Origin: Lachnospiraceae bacterium
GTDB taxonomy: Bacteria > Bacillota > Clostridia > Lachnospirales > Lachnospiraceae
Assembly: GCA_021628825.1 (NCBI GenBank)
Contig: JAJXRY010000001.1
Span: 1,426,001 to 1,490,000, forward strand
DNA length: 64,000 bases
Direction of reading: 5' to 3'
Position 1 is the first letter of the stretch, and each line of letters begins with the position of its first letter. A model generated the notes under the pieces. It did no database searches, was not told where the DNA came from, and saw only the letters and a list, made by a program, of their open reading frames with translations. Made by a program: the position numbers and the translations under genes. Positions 28,682 through 39,622 of the stretch are shown here, in pieces.

Positions 28682-29179
28682 ATGAACAAAAAAGTATTGT
28701 ACCTTGTACACGGGGCAGTGATCGCTGCTCTCTATGTTGTGCTGACTCTGTTAGCCAATGCCCTGGGACTGGCAAACTATGCCATTCAGGTCCGCTTCTC
28801 GGAAGCCCTGACCATTCTACCCGTATTCACCCCTGCCGCCATCCCCGGATTATTCTTAGGCTGCATCATCAGTAATACCCTGACCGGATGCATGCTGTTA
28901 GACATTATTTTCGGGAGTATTGCCACGCTGATCGGTGCAGTCGGCACCTACCTCCTGCGCAATAAGGCAAAATGGCTGGCCCCCCTCCCCCCCATCCTTG
29001 CAAACACCGTTATCGTGCCTTTCGTACTTGCCTATGTTTATCATGTGGAAGGTGCAATTTACTACCTCATGCTGACCGTCGGTATTGGAGAAATTATTTC
29101 CTGTGGCATCTTAGGTATGCTGCTGCGTACCGTTCTGCAGAAAATATCGCGGACAGATTTTTTTGATGTGAGAAGATAA
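28682..29179 (+). CDS. queT: QueT-type queuosine precursor ECF transporter S component
   Basis: This 165-aa protein has five to six TM segments (HGAVIAALYVVLTLLANALG; LTILPVFTPAAIPGLFLGCI; IFGSIATLIGAVGTYLL; ILANTVIVPFVLAYVYH; GEIISCGILGMLLRTVL) and matches the QueT (DUF988) family. With ECF transporter energising subunits encoded elsewhere it imports preQ1/queuine precursors for tRNA modification. A preQ1 riboswitch overlaps its ribosome-binding site. Confidence 0.92.
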   Translation: MNKKVLYLVHGAVIAALYVVLTLLANALGLANYAIQVRFSEALTILPVFTPAAIPGLFLGCIISNTLTGCMLLDIIFGSIATLIGAVGTYLLRNKAKWLAPLPPILANTVIVPFVLAYVYHVEGAIYYLMLTVGIGEIISCGILGMLLRTVLQKISRTDFFDVRR

Positions 29180-29181
29180 AA

Positions 29182-29216
29182 TTGACACCTATGAGAAAAA
29201 AAGATTAAAATATAAT
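29182..29216 (+). promoter_or_regulatory. Candidate promoter of the CgeB-type gene
   Basis: TTGACA (29182-29187) and TATAAT (29211-29216) are both near consensus but 23 bases apart. The spacer contains a seven-A run that may be over-long in this sequence. The spacing keeps confidence low. Confidence 0.35.
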
Positions 29217-29239
29217 TAATCATGTTGTAGGAGCAGCCA

Positions 29240-30430
29240 ATGAATTTACTATTTTACCGTTATGGAAATATATGTGAACCGGATATCATAGAAGCTTTTC
29301 GAAAGCTGAATATTAACGTGTGCGAAGAATGCACTGAAATGAGCGATAAGTCTCTGACTCCCGGTCAGCAGGTAGATCTGTTGCAAAAACAGTATCAATC
29401 CTGTCCGGCCGGTAAGCCTTTCTTATTTATTTTCAGTGTAAACTACTTTCCGGCCATTGCTGAATTCTGTCATATTGTACAGATTCCCTATGTCTGCTGG
29501 ACGGTAGACTGTCCGGTACTGGAGTTGTTTTCAAATTCTATCAAATATGATACCAACTTTATCTTTCTGTTTGATTATGCCCAGTACGAGTATTTCCAGC
29601 CGCAGAATCCGGATCATATCTTCTACCTCCCTTTGGCTACGAATGTAAACCGCTGGGATCATGCATTATCCTCTTCTTCACAAATATATCCTTATCAGGA
29701 TCAGATTTCCTTTGTGGGCTCCTTATATACTGAGAAGTGTAAATACAACGACCTGAAGCTCTCCTCTTATACAGAAGGCTTTCTCGCTGGATTAATGGAG
29801 GCCCAGCTTCATTTATATGGATGCAATATTATTGAAAGTGCGCTCACTCCACAGGTCATCCGGGAAATCAAGACTGCCGACAGCCATTTCTATGCACCGG
29901 ACAACACCTTCACAAATACGGACTCCTTTGTTGCCGCCCATGATTATATTGGCTTCAAGCTGGCAGAGACAGAACGAATCCGCACTCTTAATCTGCTTGC
30001 CGAGCATTTTGATGTAACCTTGTATACCCGAAGTGATACCAGTTCCCTCCAAAATGTCCAGATCAAAGATGGTGTACAGACCCTGACCGAAATGCCGTTT
30101 GTTTTTGCTAACAGCAGAATCAACATGAATATTACCATGCGTCCCATCCAGACCGGACTCTCCTTACGTGTTTATGATATCATGGGGTGTGGCGGCTTCT
30201 TAATGACAAACTTCCAGCCTGAACTGACGGAATATTTTACCATTGGTGAGGACTTAGAGGCCTATGGAAGCCTTGATGAACTTACGGATAAGTGTGCTTA
30301 TTACTTAAGTCATGAGGAGGAACGCCTAGCCATTGCCCACAATGGCTATGAGAAAGTAAAGCAATTCCATATCTATGATCAAAGAATTGCCGAAATGATT
30401 CGTACGATAGGAAACTGTCTAAACTCCTGA
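29240..30430 (+). CDS. CgeB/DUF3880-type glycosyltransferase
   Basis: This 396-aa protein has a DUF3880-like N-terminal half (ICEPDIIEAF, PFLFIFSVNYFPAIAEFC, YVCWTVDCPVLELFS) and a Glyco_trans_1_2-type C-terminus (TLNLLAEHFDVTLYTR, GLSLRVYDIMGCGGFLMTNF, ELTDKCAYYLSHEEERLAIA). Such CgeB-like GT-B enzymes sit in spore-coat and flagellin glycosylation loci of Clostridia. It converges on the TarJ-like gene and is the only plus-strand member of the glycan region. The acceptor is unknown; flagellin is the likely one by context. Confidence 0.8.
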   Translation: MNLLFYRYGNICEPDIIEAFRKLNINVCEECTEMSDKSLTPGQQVDLLQKQYQSCPAGKPFLFIFSVNYFPAIAEFCHIVQIPYVCWTVDCPVLELFSNSIKYDTNFIFLFDYAQYEYFQPQNPDHIFYLPLATNVNRWDHALSSSSQIYPYQDQISFVGSLYTEKCKYNDLKLSSYTEGFLAGLMEAQLHLYGCNIIESALTPQVIREIKTADSHFYAPDNTFTNTDSFVAAHDYIGFKLAETERIRTLNLLAEHFDVTLYTRSDTSSLQNVQIKDGVQTLTEMPFVFANSRINMNITMRPIQTGLSLRVYDIMGCGGFLMTNFQPELTEYFTIGEDLEAYGSLDELTDKCAYYLSHEEERLAIAHNGYEKVKQFHIYDQRIAEMIRTIGNCLNS

Positions 30431-30482
30431 ACCTGTATACTATGGCTCTCTCTTCGCCTGTAACCGTCTCCCTATTCCTAAT

Positions 30483-31530
30483 TTACCTGACCAGCATAAC
30501 TTTATTAAAATATTCACTCTTGTTCTTCATGATCTGCAGTCCATGGGCAAGTTCATCGAACTCCAGCCTGTGCGTAATCTGCTTCTCAGGCTGTAACAGT
30601 CCCTGCTGCATAGCATCCAGAGTTCTCGTCCAGTCATCCTCAGCCTCTTCCGGTATAAAAGATGAATTCCACGTTCCGGAAAGCTGTAATTGCTTACGAA
30701 GAATCTTCCAATAAACATCACGTCCGAGATTCATATCTCCATGCGGATTGCCAACAAGCAATACCTTTCCTCCACGTTTGGCAAGATCAAGGCATTCCTC
30801 CAATACATCATTGAATCCGGTACATTCAACAACCAGATCCGTGCCATTTCCGCCTGTAGCCTTCAAAATGTGCTGTACTGCATCACACTCTCTCGTATTA
30901 TAAAAAGTGGTCAAATCCAAGTCCTTCTGCCAGTTCTCTCTGCTTGTCATTCGTCCCAACCAGATAAATATCTGCTACTCCAAGGATTCTCAGCCATTGT
31001 GCGATCAGCATTCCGATCGTGCCTGTCCCCAGAACGGCTGCAGAACAGACGCCCTCGAAACCAACTCTGCGCAATGCATGTATCCCAACACCGGAAGGCT
31101 CCAGCATTGCTGCCGCCTCAAAAGAAATGGTATCCGGCAGTTCAATCAGATTTCTTACCGGAACAGCCACATATTCTGCAAATCCCCCGTCTCTTCTGGA
31201 GCCCAGATAGTCATAATGCATACACATTTCATACTGCTTCTGCTGACAGGGGTCACACTCCCTGCAGGGAATCAAAGGAAAGACCCCCATCCGTTTCCCC
31301 GACCAGATGCTGATCCTTAATATCCTTTACTTCTCTTACAATTCCTGCAAATTCATGTCCCGGAATCGTAGGTAAATGATAGGTTCCATTCACAAAAAAA
31401 TACGGGGAATATCCGATCCACAGATGCCAGCTGCCTTTACCTCAAGCAGTACCTCTCCACCCTTTAACTCCGGTTTGTCAACCTCCATCAGATCCAGTTG
31501 TCCGACGCCATTCAGCACATATGCTTTCAT
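30483..31530 (-). CDS. Zinc-dependent MDR dehydrogenase, TarJ-like pentulose-5-phosphate reductase candidate, frameshifted
   Basis: The reconstructed protein of about 346 aa starts MKAYVLNGVGQLDLMEVDKP. It has the catalytic zinc site (AAGICGSDIPR; PGHEFAGIV), the structural-zinc Cys cluster (CRECDPCQQKQYEMC) and the Rossmann motif VLGTGTIGMLIAQ. Breaks: seven A at 31394-31400 (two extra), four C at 31297-31300 (one extra), five A at 30902-30906. ATGA overlap with the cytidylyltransferase gene shows coupling. In TarIJ systems this enzyme reduces ribulose-5-P to ribitol-5-P. A different polyol phosphate is possible because an epimerase gene is in the operon. General MDR polyol dehydrogenase is the alternative. 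Confidence 0.75.
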
Positions 31531-32279
31531 TTCTTCATGATCTCCTCGAAACGTGTCAAATCTTCCCTTGTTGTAATCTTGAAATTCCTCTCATCCCCCG
31601 GAATCATCCGGATCTTCATTCCTGCCAGAATAGCAGGCTCCGTCGATCCATTCATCTGCCGGATCCGATCCGGAAATAAAGACTGGTTGGCACGATAATA
31701 GGACCCTATCCGAAATGCTTCCGGCGCCTGCCCTGCAAAGATCTGCTTTCGATCCAAGAGACCGGAAATCTCCTGCCCATTTTCACTTAAGTATACCGTA
31801 TCCTTCATTGGGAGTACCGGCAAAACTCCTTCATAGCCTTCCATCCCCTTAAAACAGGCTTGTATCAATTCTGCTGATAATAATGGCCGGGCTGCATCAT
31901 GAATCAATACCACATCTTCTTCCCCTGCAAACTTCCGGATATCCTGCAATCCATTCCAGATCGATAACTGGCGATTGTCACCCGGAAGTGAAAATCCCTG
32001 GAACTTCAACTTCCATACAGAATCCGCCGAATCAGGCTCCCCTTTACCAGATGCTTTCAAAACAGAATCGTCTGATACAGATTTTCTGCCGTTTTCCATT
32101 ATAAACTCCTGCCAGGATGGCTCTGCCACAATCTGTATTGCCTCAATCTCTTTCTGTTGCGCAAGTGTTTCCAGACAATACGCGATAACCGGCTTTCCTC
32201 CAACCATCCGGTATTGTTTCGGAACATCACCACCAAGTCGTGTTCCGACTCCTCCCGATAAAATAAGTGCAATATTCAT
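31527..32279 (-). CDS. IspD/TarI-family cytidylyltransferase, probably CDP-pentitol forming
   Basis: This 250-aa protein has the nucleotidyltransferase signature SGGVGTRLGGDVPKQY, then VLIHDAARPL (the metal-binding Asp) and AGQAPEAFR, the TarI-type variant of the IspD 'QTPQ' motif. IspD/TarI proteins join CTP to a sugar-alcohol phosphate. Its coupling to an MDR reductase points to TarI (CDP-ribitol pyrophosphorylase) rather than isoprenoid IspD. It begins one base after the epimerase-like gene. It is the only cytidylyltransferase in the window, so it is the best source of a CDP-donor for the LicD proteins at 50.7-55.4 kb. Confidence 0.8.
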   Translation of the reverse strand: MNIALILSGGVGTRLGGDVPKQYRMVGGKPVIAYCLETLAQQKEIEAIQIVAEPSWQEFIMENGRKSVSDDSVLKASGKGEPDSADSVWKLKFQGFSLPGDNRQLSIWNGLQDIRKFAGEEDVVLIHDAARPLLSAELIQACFKGMEGYEGVLPVLPMKDTVYLSENGQEISGLLDRKQIFAGQAPEAFRIGSYYRANQSLFPDRIRQMNGSTEPAILAGMKIRMIPGDERNFKITTREDLTRFEEIMKK

Positions 32280-32280
32280 C

Positions 32281-32943
32281 CTAGAACTTCAACTCCCTGA
32301 TATTCTTCAGCGTTTCTCCATATGGCTCTTCTTTACCAAACAGAAGTGTCGTTCCAAGGACAAAGCCATCCACACCCTTGGGTGCATATTCTATAATTTT
32401 ATCAGCACCACAGGCACCATCCCAGAAAATCTGGATATCCATCTCATCCTTCAGTGCGAGAAGCTTAGTTATTTTCTTTCCAACATAGGGAAGATACATC
32501 TGACCTGCATTTCCGGGATTCACCGACATTACAAGTACCTTTTTAACAATGCGGAGCATCTCCATTACCGTCTCAATACTTGTCCCCGGATTAATTGCTA
32601 TACCGGGAATCATCCCCGCATTAATGATGCTTTGAAGTGTTGTAGATGGATGATACTCCGCTTCCGGATGAATATAAACCGTATCTCCCTCTCTGAGATT
32701 CTTTAAGAATAAACTGATATGATTATTGGGATGTTCAATCATCAGATGAACATCCAGTGGCTTCTTCGTTGCCCCGGCTATGTACCGCATGTCATTCAGT
32801 GACATGGCAAAATTCGGCACATAACGTCCGTCCATGATATCAATATGAAAGGAATCTATGCCTCCCTGCTCTAAATCCCTGACTTCCTTCTCCAGATTGC
32901 CGTAATTCGCGCACATCATGGATGCTGTTAATTCAAAATTCAT
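32281..32943 (-). CDS. Ribulose-phosphate 3-epimerase-like protein
   Basis: This 220-aa TIM-barrel protein starts MNFELTASMMCANYGNLE behind AGGGAGGAAC. The family motifs are present: FHIDIMDGRYVPN (metal His and Asp), DVHLMIEHP (metal His), HPE, AINPGTS, VMSVNPGNAGQMY and FWDGACG, where the last is altered from the usual VDGG. A final glycine-rich VLGTTLLFG closes the phosphate site. Housekeeping Rpe converts ribulose-5-P and xylulose-5-P. In this operon with TarI and TarJ-like genes it may set which pentulose-5-P is reduced. A related ketose-phosphate epimerase specificity is equally possible. Confidence 0.75.
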   Translation of the reverse strand: MNFELTASMMCANYGNLEKEVRDLEQGGIDSFHIDIMDGRYVPNFAMSLNDMRYIAGATKKPLDVHLMIEHPNNHISLFLKNLREGDTVYIHPEAEYHPSTTLQSIINAGMIPGIAINPGTSIETVMEMLRIVKKVLVMSVNPGNAGQMYLPYVGKKITKLLALKDEMDIQIFWDGACGADKIIEYAPKGVDGFVLGTTLLFGKEEPYGETLKNIRELKF

Positions 32944-32976
32944 TTGTTCCTCCCTGAAAATCAAACCGACTGATCC

Positions 32977-34667
32977 CTATTCCCCGATCAGTACTTTCTT
33001 CCCCTCAAATGCAAAACCGTAATGCCGGATCCGGCCTTGTGAAATCCCACGATCTTGAAGTTCTGCGTCATAGTTCTTCTCCTGAATCTGCTGTAACGCT
33101 GCCTTTACCGTATCCTGCAGGGAACCTTCTTCCTCCGGATCATGTACTTTAAACTCCATTACAATTGCATCATCCTTTTTGAAACGTGGAACCAGCATGA
33201 CATCATATCTTCCATAACCGCTTTCCCGGTTGGAACAGACCTCATAACGATCCCGTAATTCTACCAACAGTCCTAATACAAAACCGTGATAAAATCGTTC
33301 CGGCTGTGTCCGTCCCGATGGATGATTTCCCACATCAAAGCTGCTGAAAGTAGTTAATGCCACATCATTCATATAGGCATTCATTTCTTTCAGCTTTCCA
33401 TCCAGCAATGCTTCCACAAATTCACTGTAATTGGAGGCTTCGTTCTCAAACCATCCTTTCAACATACTGCTGAACGCACTAAAGGTTTCCAGATTCGTAA
33501 TCTTTAAATGATACCATGGTTCCAGCATCATTCCGCGATACTCAACTTCTTCTGTCCGTAAATATCCTCCTGCAAGCAAAAGGCTCCAGATCGCATTTCT
33601 GCTCCTGTCCAACTGGTCAAATACTATCTGTTCATCAAAGCTTACTACGATCTCTTCTCCCTGCAGCAACGATTCCATACCCTCTTTAATCTCGGGAGAA
33701 GCCGTCTGAATCAGCTTACTGACCAGACTATTGGAGCTGGTAGATGCCCAATAAGGACGCAGCTCCCTTTTATCCAGAAAATTCGTAATCGACCAAGGAT
33801 TATAGATATCCTTTTTTTGTTTCCAAAGGTAAAACCATCGTACCACTTCTTCACATCCTGTTTACGCTTTGCCATCCCGAACAGGTCCAAAGCTGCAAAA
33901 ACCTCTTCTTCCGTAAATCCAAAGGCGTCCGCATATTCCTTTGAAGTAGTAGTCACCACATTCAGATTATTCAGATCTGAAAATACCGATTCCTTGCTCA
34001 CTCTCGTAATCCCGGTCATAACCGCCCGTTCCAGACAGGGATTCGTCTTAAAGGAGGCATTAAACAAGCTTCGAACGAAAGAGGTAAACTCTTTCCAATA
34101 TCCCTGAACATAAGCCTCCTGCATCGGTGTATCATACTCATCCAGAAGAATAATCACCTTTTTACCATAATACCGATTCAAATAAAGACAAAGCCGGTTC
34201 AATGCGAGCGAGCTCTCTGCATCGCCCATATACATAGTAACCTTCCTGTATTCTTCCTTCTCATTCCCGCTAAGAAGTGTTCCATCCAGAAGAAAACGAT
34301 TTTCTTCATAAAGTCCTGCGATCTGTGCCTTCAACTGCTGCTTGGCGTCTTCCAGATTATCTGCTTTTACTGCTGCAAAGCTCAGGAACAATACCGGAAA
34401 GGTTCCCTGAAGCTTACGATATGCTTCTTCTTTCCAGATCACAAGTCCTTCAAACAGATCCCCTCTGCCTTCGTAACGATTGGAGAAGAAGCAGTTGAGC
34501 ATACTCATATTCAATGTCTTGCCAAAGCGTCTCGGTCTCGTGATCAGGGTGATACTGTCTCTCGACTCCCACCACTCTTTAATAAACGCTGTTTTATCAA
34601 TATAAAAGCTCTGCTCCTGACGAATACTGTCAAATTCCTGATTGCCGATACTGATTACCTGATTCAT
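32977..34667 (-). CDS. AAA-ATPase-like / PD-(D/E)XK nuclease-like protein, frameshifted
   Basis: The reconstructed protein is about 560 aa. It starts MNQVISIGNQEFDSIRQE, has TRPRRFGKTLNMSML (P-loop-like, in the AAA-ATPase_like family form), VIILLDEYDTP (Walker B) and MTGITRVSKESVFSDLNNL. The C-terminal half has the PDDEXK_9-type core (YDVMLVPRFKKDDAIVMEFKV) with Asp and Glu-x-Lys residues. Breaks: a run of seven A at about 33812-33818. Proteins of this kind occur in many copies in gut Clostridia and Bacteroides; their role is unknown (defence or domestication have been suggested). It lies inside the glycan operon, 34 bases before the epimerase gene. Confidence 0.8.
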
Positions 34668-34782
34668 ACACCCACCATTCTGTTCAACGATGTTACTGAT
34701 TTGATTTGTTTCCTTACAAACTGTGTAACAGTTCATTACCTATCAGTATAGCAAATTATCGGAGGATTGACTATAGGTGGTT

Positions 34783-36846
34783 CTAAATCACGTCCTGTAT
34801 ATTAGTAACTCTGTTAAAGAAAGGATCTTCTATCTTTAACTCTATAAATCTGGGATTATTAAGTTTAAAAACAATGCAACAACTTCAACAAGCTTTCATC
34901 AAGTGGTTTGTTTATTATCCTTCTATAATCAGGACATATTGCCAAGTAATCTCTCACATACTCCAGAATTCCCTGCTGTACATTCATAAAACATTCAATA
35001 TCTTCTTTTTTCGAGTTTCCTGTGCATAAATAGGTCTTCCATTCCGATCGAACTCATTCAAGGAAGGCTCCGGAGATGTAAGAATTGTTTCCAAAATATA
35101 ATAGTCATCGAAAACAACACTCTTTTTCCCTTTCATTCTCCGTATAAAATGGAATAATTTCTATGCCTTCCTTCTGTGCATATTCAGGTTCCAATTGTAA
35201 AAAATACAATCCCAAAAGTGGATTATCAACTAGTCTTCTGGTATAAGCCTGACATGTGCCTTTGGCAACAAAATCAAAAAAAGCTATTTTCCCCTGTTCA
35301 ACTGCCAAAGTAGAAATATATCTTTTATTATTTTCTCTTTTACAATCAGCAACTTTCAAAAATCGTTTTTTTCATAACTTAATAAACCTTTTTGTTTGTA
35401 TTAATATCCCCCTCTTGAATTTCTGCTACATCAATTCCAAATCTACTTTTTTTAAAATTTTCTACTACACTACCAAAATATTTCATAGTATCGATATTTA
35501 TAATATCATCTTCATTCTCTATTCCGGCCCTAATTGCCGCTGTCCTTGATGTCATGAAATACTCAGATTGCTGGCCTTTATAAATCAATTCATATATTTT
35601 TTTGATCAAATAACCATCTCTGGCACAAAAACCATACATTATTACAATTACACTTCTTTTATCTGTGTTCCAAACCATTCTACAAAAATCAAATATCAAT
35701 GGTGCTAAAAAAAGAGATATCCTAATTCTGTATCTTCATTTATACATATACTCTTTTCATCCTCCTCAAATTGAAAGGGACTATTAAAAAAATATGTGTT
35801 AAAAAAACATCCCTATTTTTAATTCTGTCGGCTATCTCCTCTGAATCTGTTTTTTTAATCCAAATTCTCCCACCAGATCAAATAGTTCCGCACTATTATA
35901 TATATGAAATGTCTCTAATCCATTCTTCTCCCCACTCTCCACATCTGCTACAACATCATCTCCAATATGAAGCAACTTATCAGTATTAGCAACTTTTTTT
36001 AATTCACCAAATAATCCCGATTGCTTTGAGATACCATATTCACAGGATACAAAAATATCATCATAATCTTCTACCCCATTTTTCGACGAGTATTTGCATA
36101 ATCTGATCTTTTTGTATAATAACTGTCTGATGTTATATAAATCTTTTTGTGCTTTTTTTCTTTGCATAACACAACATATTCAACACATCAGCTCGGGGAA
36201 TCAATAATTGCTTGTCCAATTCAAATTCCTTTGCTGCTAATTTCTCACTACTAATACTAACATTCTCATCCCTCAACACTTTTGCATAAATTTCTTCCAA
36301 TTTGGGTGCATAACCTTGGGACATCTCTTTTTCTACCGCCATTCTTCTCGTTATGAAATCACAAATAAACACCCCTTCCATCTGAAGTTGCGCATTCATG
36401 ATCTCTAACACATCACTTGACGTCATTACTCGTCTCATCACAAGCGTATCAAACAAATCAAAAGCTAACTGCTTCTACTTCATCGATCTTTTGAAAGAGT
36501 TGCTTTTTTGTATAGCCCTTCACAGCTTTAAAATCAAAAGTACTCGTTTTTTTGTTTGTAGCAGATTTTTTTCCACGAATATCAATCAATTCAATTTTTA
36601 ATTTTCGCGGCAAATGTTCCCTATCCTCTTTGCAATTGCCTTACAGGAACCAGGCCTTGCCACAACAATGATCTTATCAATATGTTTGGAAATCACTTCA
36701 TCTATAGAAATAATAGCATATCCATATTCAATTCCTTCGTTTCTGTAGCTATCAAGCAATCCTACTATTTCATATTTACCTGCAAGTTCCGGTAGATGCT
36801 TCTCTGTTTCTAAACTTAGTCCATATACCGCAATTTTCTGTTTCAT
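34783..36846 (-). CDS. Rossmann-HAD fusion protein of glycan clusters, frameshifted
   Basis: Reconstructed to about 680 aa. Residues 1-85 are a short Rossmann-like module (MKQKIAVYGLSLETEK, YEIVGLLDSYRN, IIVVARPGSC). A HAD phosphatase/phosphotransferase domain follows: motif I SFDLFDTLVMRR, motif II KIYITSDSYY, motif III LHIGDDVVADVESG. The last 300 residues carry the conserved extension CARDGYLIKKIYELI and FMTSRTAAIRAGI, then IAFFDFVAKGTCQAY. This architecture recurs in capsule and surface-glycan loci. There are at least eight homopolymer breaks, among them near 36607, 36463, 36160, 35715, 35365, 35130, 35010 and 34871. The substrate is unknown. Confidence 0.7.
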
Positions 36847-36884
36847 TTAACTTCATCCTCTAAATTCTAATCTGCACTTTCTTA

Positions 36885-38249
36885 TCAATAAGTTCTCGTA
36901 AAGATTTTTGCAAATGCCTCCATTGAGAAAAAAATCTTTCATATGTCTGCCCTAGACTTTTCCCCCATAGAAGCAATCTCATCTTGATGATCTACAAACC
37001 AAATAATTTGTTTTTGCAAATCTATAACATCTTCTGTTTTAAACACCCGTCCCATTTCTGCAGTTATATACGAGGCTGTCCCCGTCGCTTCCGATACAAG
37101 ACATGGAACGTAATGCATCATGGCTTCATTGCATACCGTTGGCATACAGTCCTGTCTAGAAGGACATATGAGCACATCTGCATTATCTAAAATAGAATGA
37201 ATTTTATCTCTATCCACTATACCAACAAATTGAATTTCCGGTATGCTCTTTGTTTCCTCTTTTAATTTGATTGCAAATAAGGAGATATCCTTTCCAACAA
37301 ATAGAAATTGGCACTTCATCCGTATGTCACTAGGTAATCCTTTTATTGCTTGAACCAGTAAATCCTGTCCCTTATGTGGTTCCACAAATCCTATTGTAAC
37401 AAACTGAATTAAGTTATTTGTTTTCTCTTTCTTTTTTTGTAACAATATATCTTCCACACCATATAATAAATTGTCAATTTTTAAAATCTGGTCTATATTT
37501 GTTCATTGCCTTTCCAGCTATTGATCCCACTGCAACAACTGTTAAATTTTGATTGGAAACACATTTTAATGCCGACATGTTTGCTGCTTCATAAAAAAAA
37601 TCTGCATCATGAAGCCACCAGATGACAGGTATCTCTGTATTCCTGGCTGAAAGAAAGACATGAAAATTAATTGTATTACAAATAACCAGGGAATACTCAG
37701 CAATCCATTCATTATCTTGCATAGTTTCCCCAAGCATATTCTGATCAATAACAACCGGTATATGATCTTTCAATAGCAATTCTCTCAAAGGCCCATCCAC
37801 CATCGATGCATAAGTAACCGAATATCCAAAGCCTTGCAATATTTTTAGCTGCATTATACAAAGCAAGTGCTGGTCCTCCTAAAGTGAGATCCTGACTAAG
37901 CAATGCAATTTCTTTTTTTGCGTCCTATTTCTCCATAAATACTGATTTTTTTACGTTTCCATGGTTTATAAAAGCAAATCATGGATATAATTAAATGAAA
38001 AATATCTTCTCTTCACTAATGCCTAAAGAAACTAACTGTTTAGTAATATCCGTAAATGAAAAACGTTAATATAAATATGGCATCATATTGTAATTTAAGA
38101 ATATTATTCGCTGCTATAACTTCTTTACCGTCAATATATGTCCCCTGTTTATCTTTAGAATTATCTACTAAAGCAGCTATTTCATCATCTTCAAACCATA
38201 CTTTATAACGCTGATAAAATTCACCTGTTCCGAATAGTAATACTTTCAT
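36885..38249 (-). CDS. Rossmann module fused to a GT4-type glycosyltransferase, frameshifted
   Basis: Read as one gene it gives about 450 aa. The first 100 residues form the Rossmann-like module (MKVLLFGTGEFYQRYKVW, EIAALVDNSKDKQGTYIDG, DAIFIL). GT-B then starts with KEIALLSQDLTLGGPALALY and ends with the donor-site region (FVTIGFVEPHKGQDLLVQAI, ADVLICPSRQDCMPTVCNEA). The Glu in SRQDCMPTVCNEAM is the family's EX7E-like position. The breaks lie at 38060, 37995, 37917, 37850, 37480 and 36957. The sugar transferred is unknown. Confidence 0.75.
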
Positions 38250-38305
38250 AACTCATCCTTATAAAATACACCCTGATAAATCTACATAACTTTATCAAAC
38301 AGCAT

Positions 38306-39581
38306 CTATGCTTTAAACATCATGCTCAGCAATTCCACATCAGAAATACATTCTATTCTTTCTATTTGGTACTTTTTTTGCATTTTTTTATCATCTCAAT
38401 TTTAGATTTTTTTCACTTGTGGCACAAATATAAATAGTGCCTATTTGAAACGGATCAAAAACTTCTTATTGATTGTATTTTTTTATGTTGCATACCATTT
38501 CTCCGTCATTTGGCTCATTACTAATTAATACTGATATTTTCGTTTTACTAATCTTCATAACTTCAGTTATATATCTTACAAATACCTGTGCAACTACTCC
38601 TGCACCATAAATAATAATTTGATCTTCTAGTATATGTCTATGTATAAAATCGCTGTTTTTTTATCAAGTTTTTCTATATAACATTTAATTATTGGATCAT
38701 TTCTTAATTCAACTAATTGAGTATTTTTTTGCCCTTGATGGTGTATATACAACAATATCACATGCCATCTTTTATGTAGCTCTTCTCATATGGCTTATAT
38801 AAACTATTAGTTTTTTTAAGTACTTATCTAGTTTCATTAATGCATCAAATGCATCATAAATATTTTTTTATTTGAGTTTCCCTGTATACTAAATTCATTA
38901 TTGTATCTATAATGCACTAACTTTTTATTTATAACTGTAATTTTTCCCTTTGCACAATGATGCATATGTAAAAAGATCATTTGAACTACGAATATTTTTG
39001 AAAAATATATATTTTCACTTTCAATAAAACTTCTTTTTAAATAATTTATTCCAAGCAGCTGGAATTGTAAAATTGAAAATGGAATTTCTAACCTCCTCAG
39101 CTGAGAATAAATCTTTATTTTTCAGGAAGAAAATGTATTGCAGACCAATTTCCATTTACTTTATTTGAAGTTGCATCAAACTGATCAGCATCAAATACGA
39201 TTATGTCTTGATCATTTATATTCTCAACAAGTAATGATAACATATTCTTTTTCACAAAAATATCATCGACATCCAAAAAAATAGCAAATACTCTCCCGTT
39301 GCTACTTGCATTCCCAAATTTCTCGCACTACCAGCTCCTTCATTACGTTGATATAGATATTTCACCCGGCGATCACGCTTGCCAAAACTTCTAATCAATT
39401 CTGCACTGCCATCGGTAGATCCATCATCTACACATATAATTTCTAACTGCTTATTACCCTGAGCTAATAATGTAGTTAAACAATTATCTATATATTGAAC
39501 TGCATTAAAAAAATTGGAATAATGATTGAAATTTTTAAATTTTCATTTAGGTTCCCATAGTATTTTTTTATCTGATTCCAT
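38306..39581 (-). CDS. GT2 glycosyltransferase with C-terminal Rossmann module, heavily frameshifted
   Basis: ATG at 39581 follows AGGA. The corrected frame reads MESDKKYYGNLNENLKISII, IPIFNAVQYIDNCLTTLL, VDDGSTDGSAELIRSF, NEGAGSARNLGMQVATGEYL and the metal-site DVDDIF, a textbook GT-A family 2 N-terminus. The end (38306-38690) is a Rossmann-like module: IIIYGAGVVAQVFVRYITE, ISVLISNEPNDG, IYICATSE. The middle is broken by many seven-T runs, so I give it only as one gene by continuity. The final residues are SMMFKA before TAG at 38306. Confidence 0.65.
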
Positions 39582-39622
39582 CAATTCCTAATGAAATACT
39601 TATAATCCTAATTTATTATATA

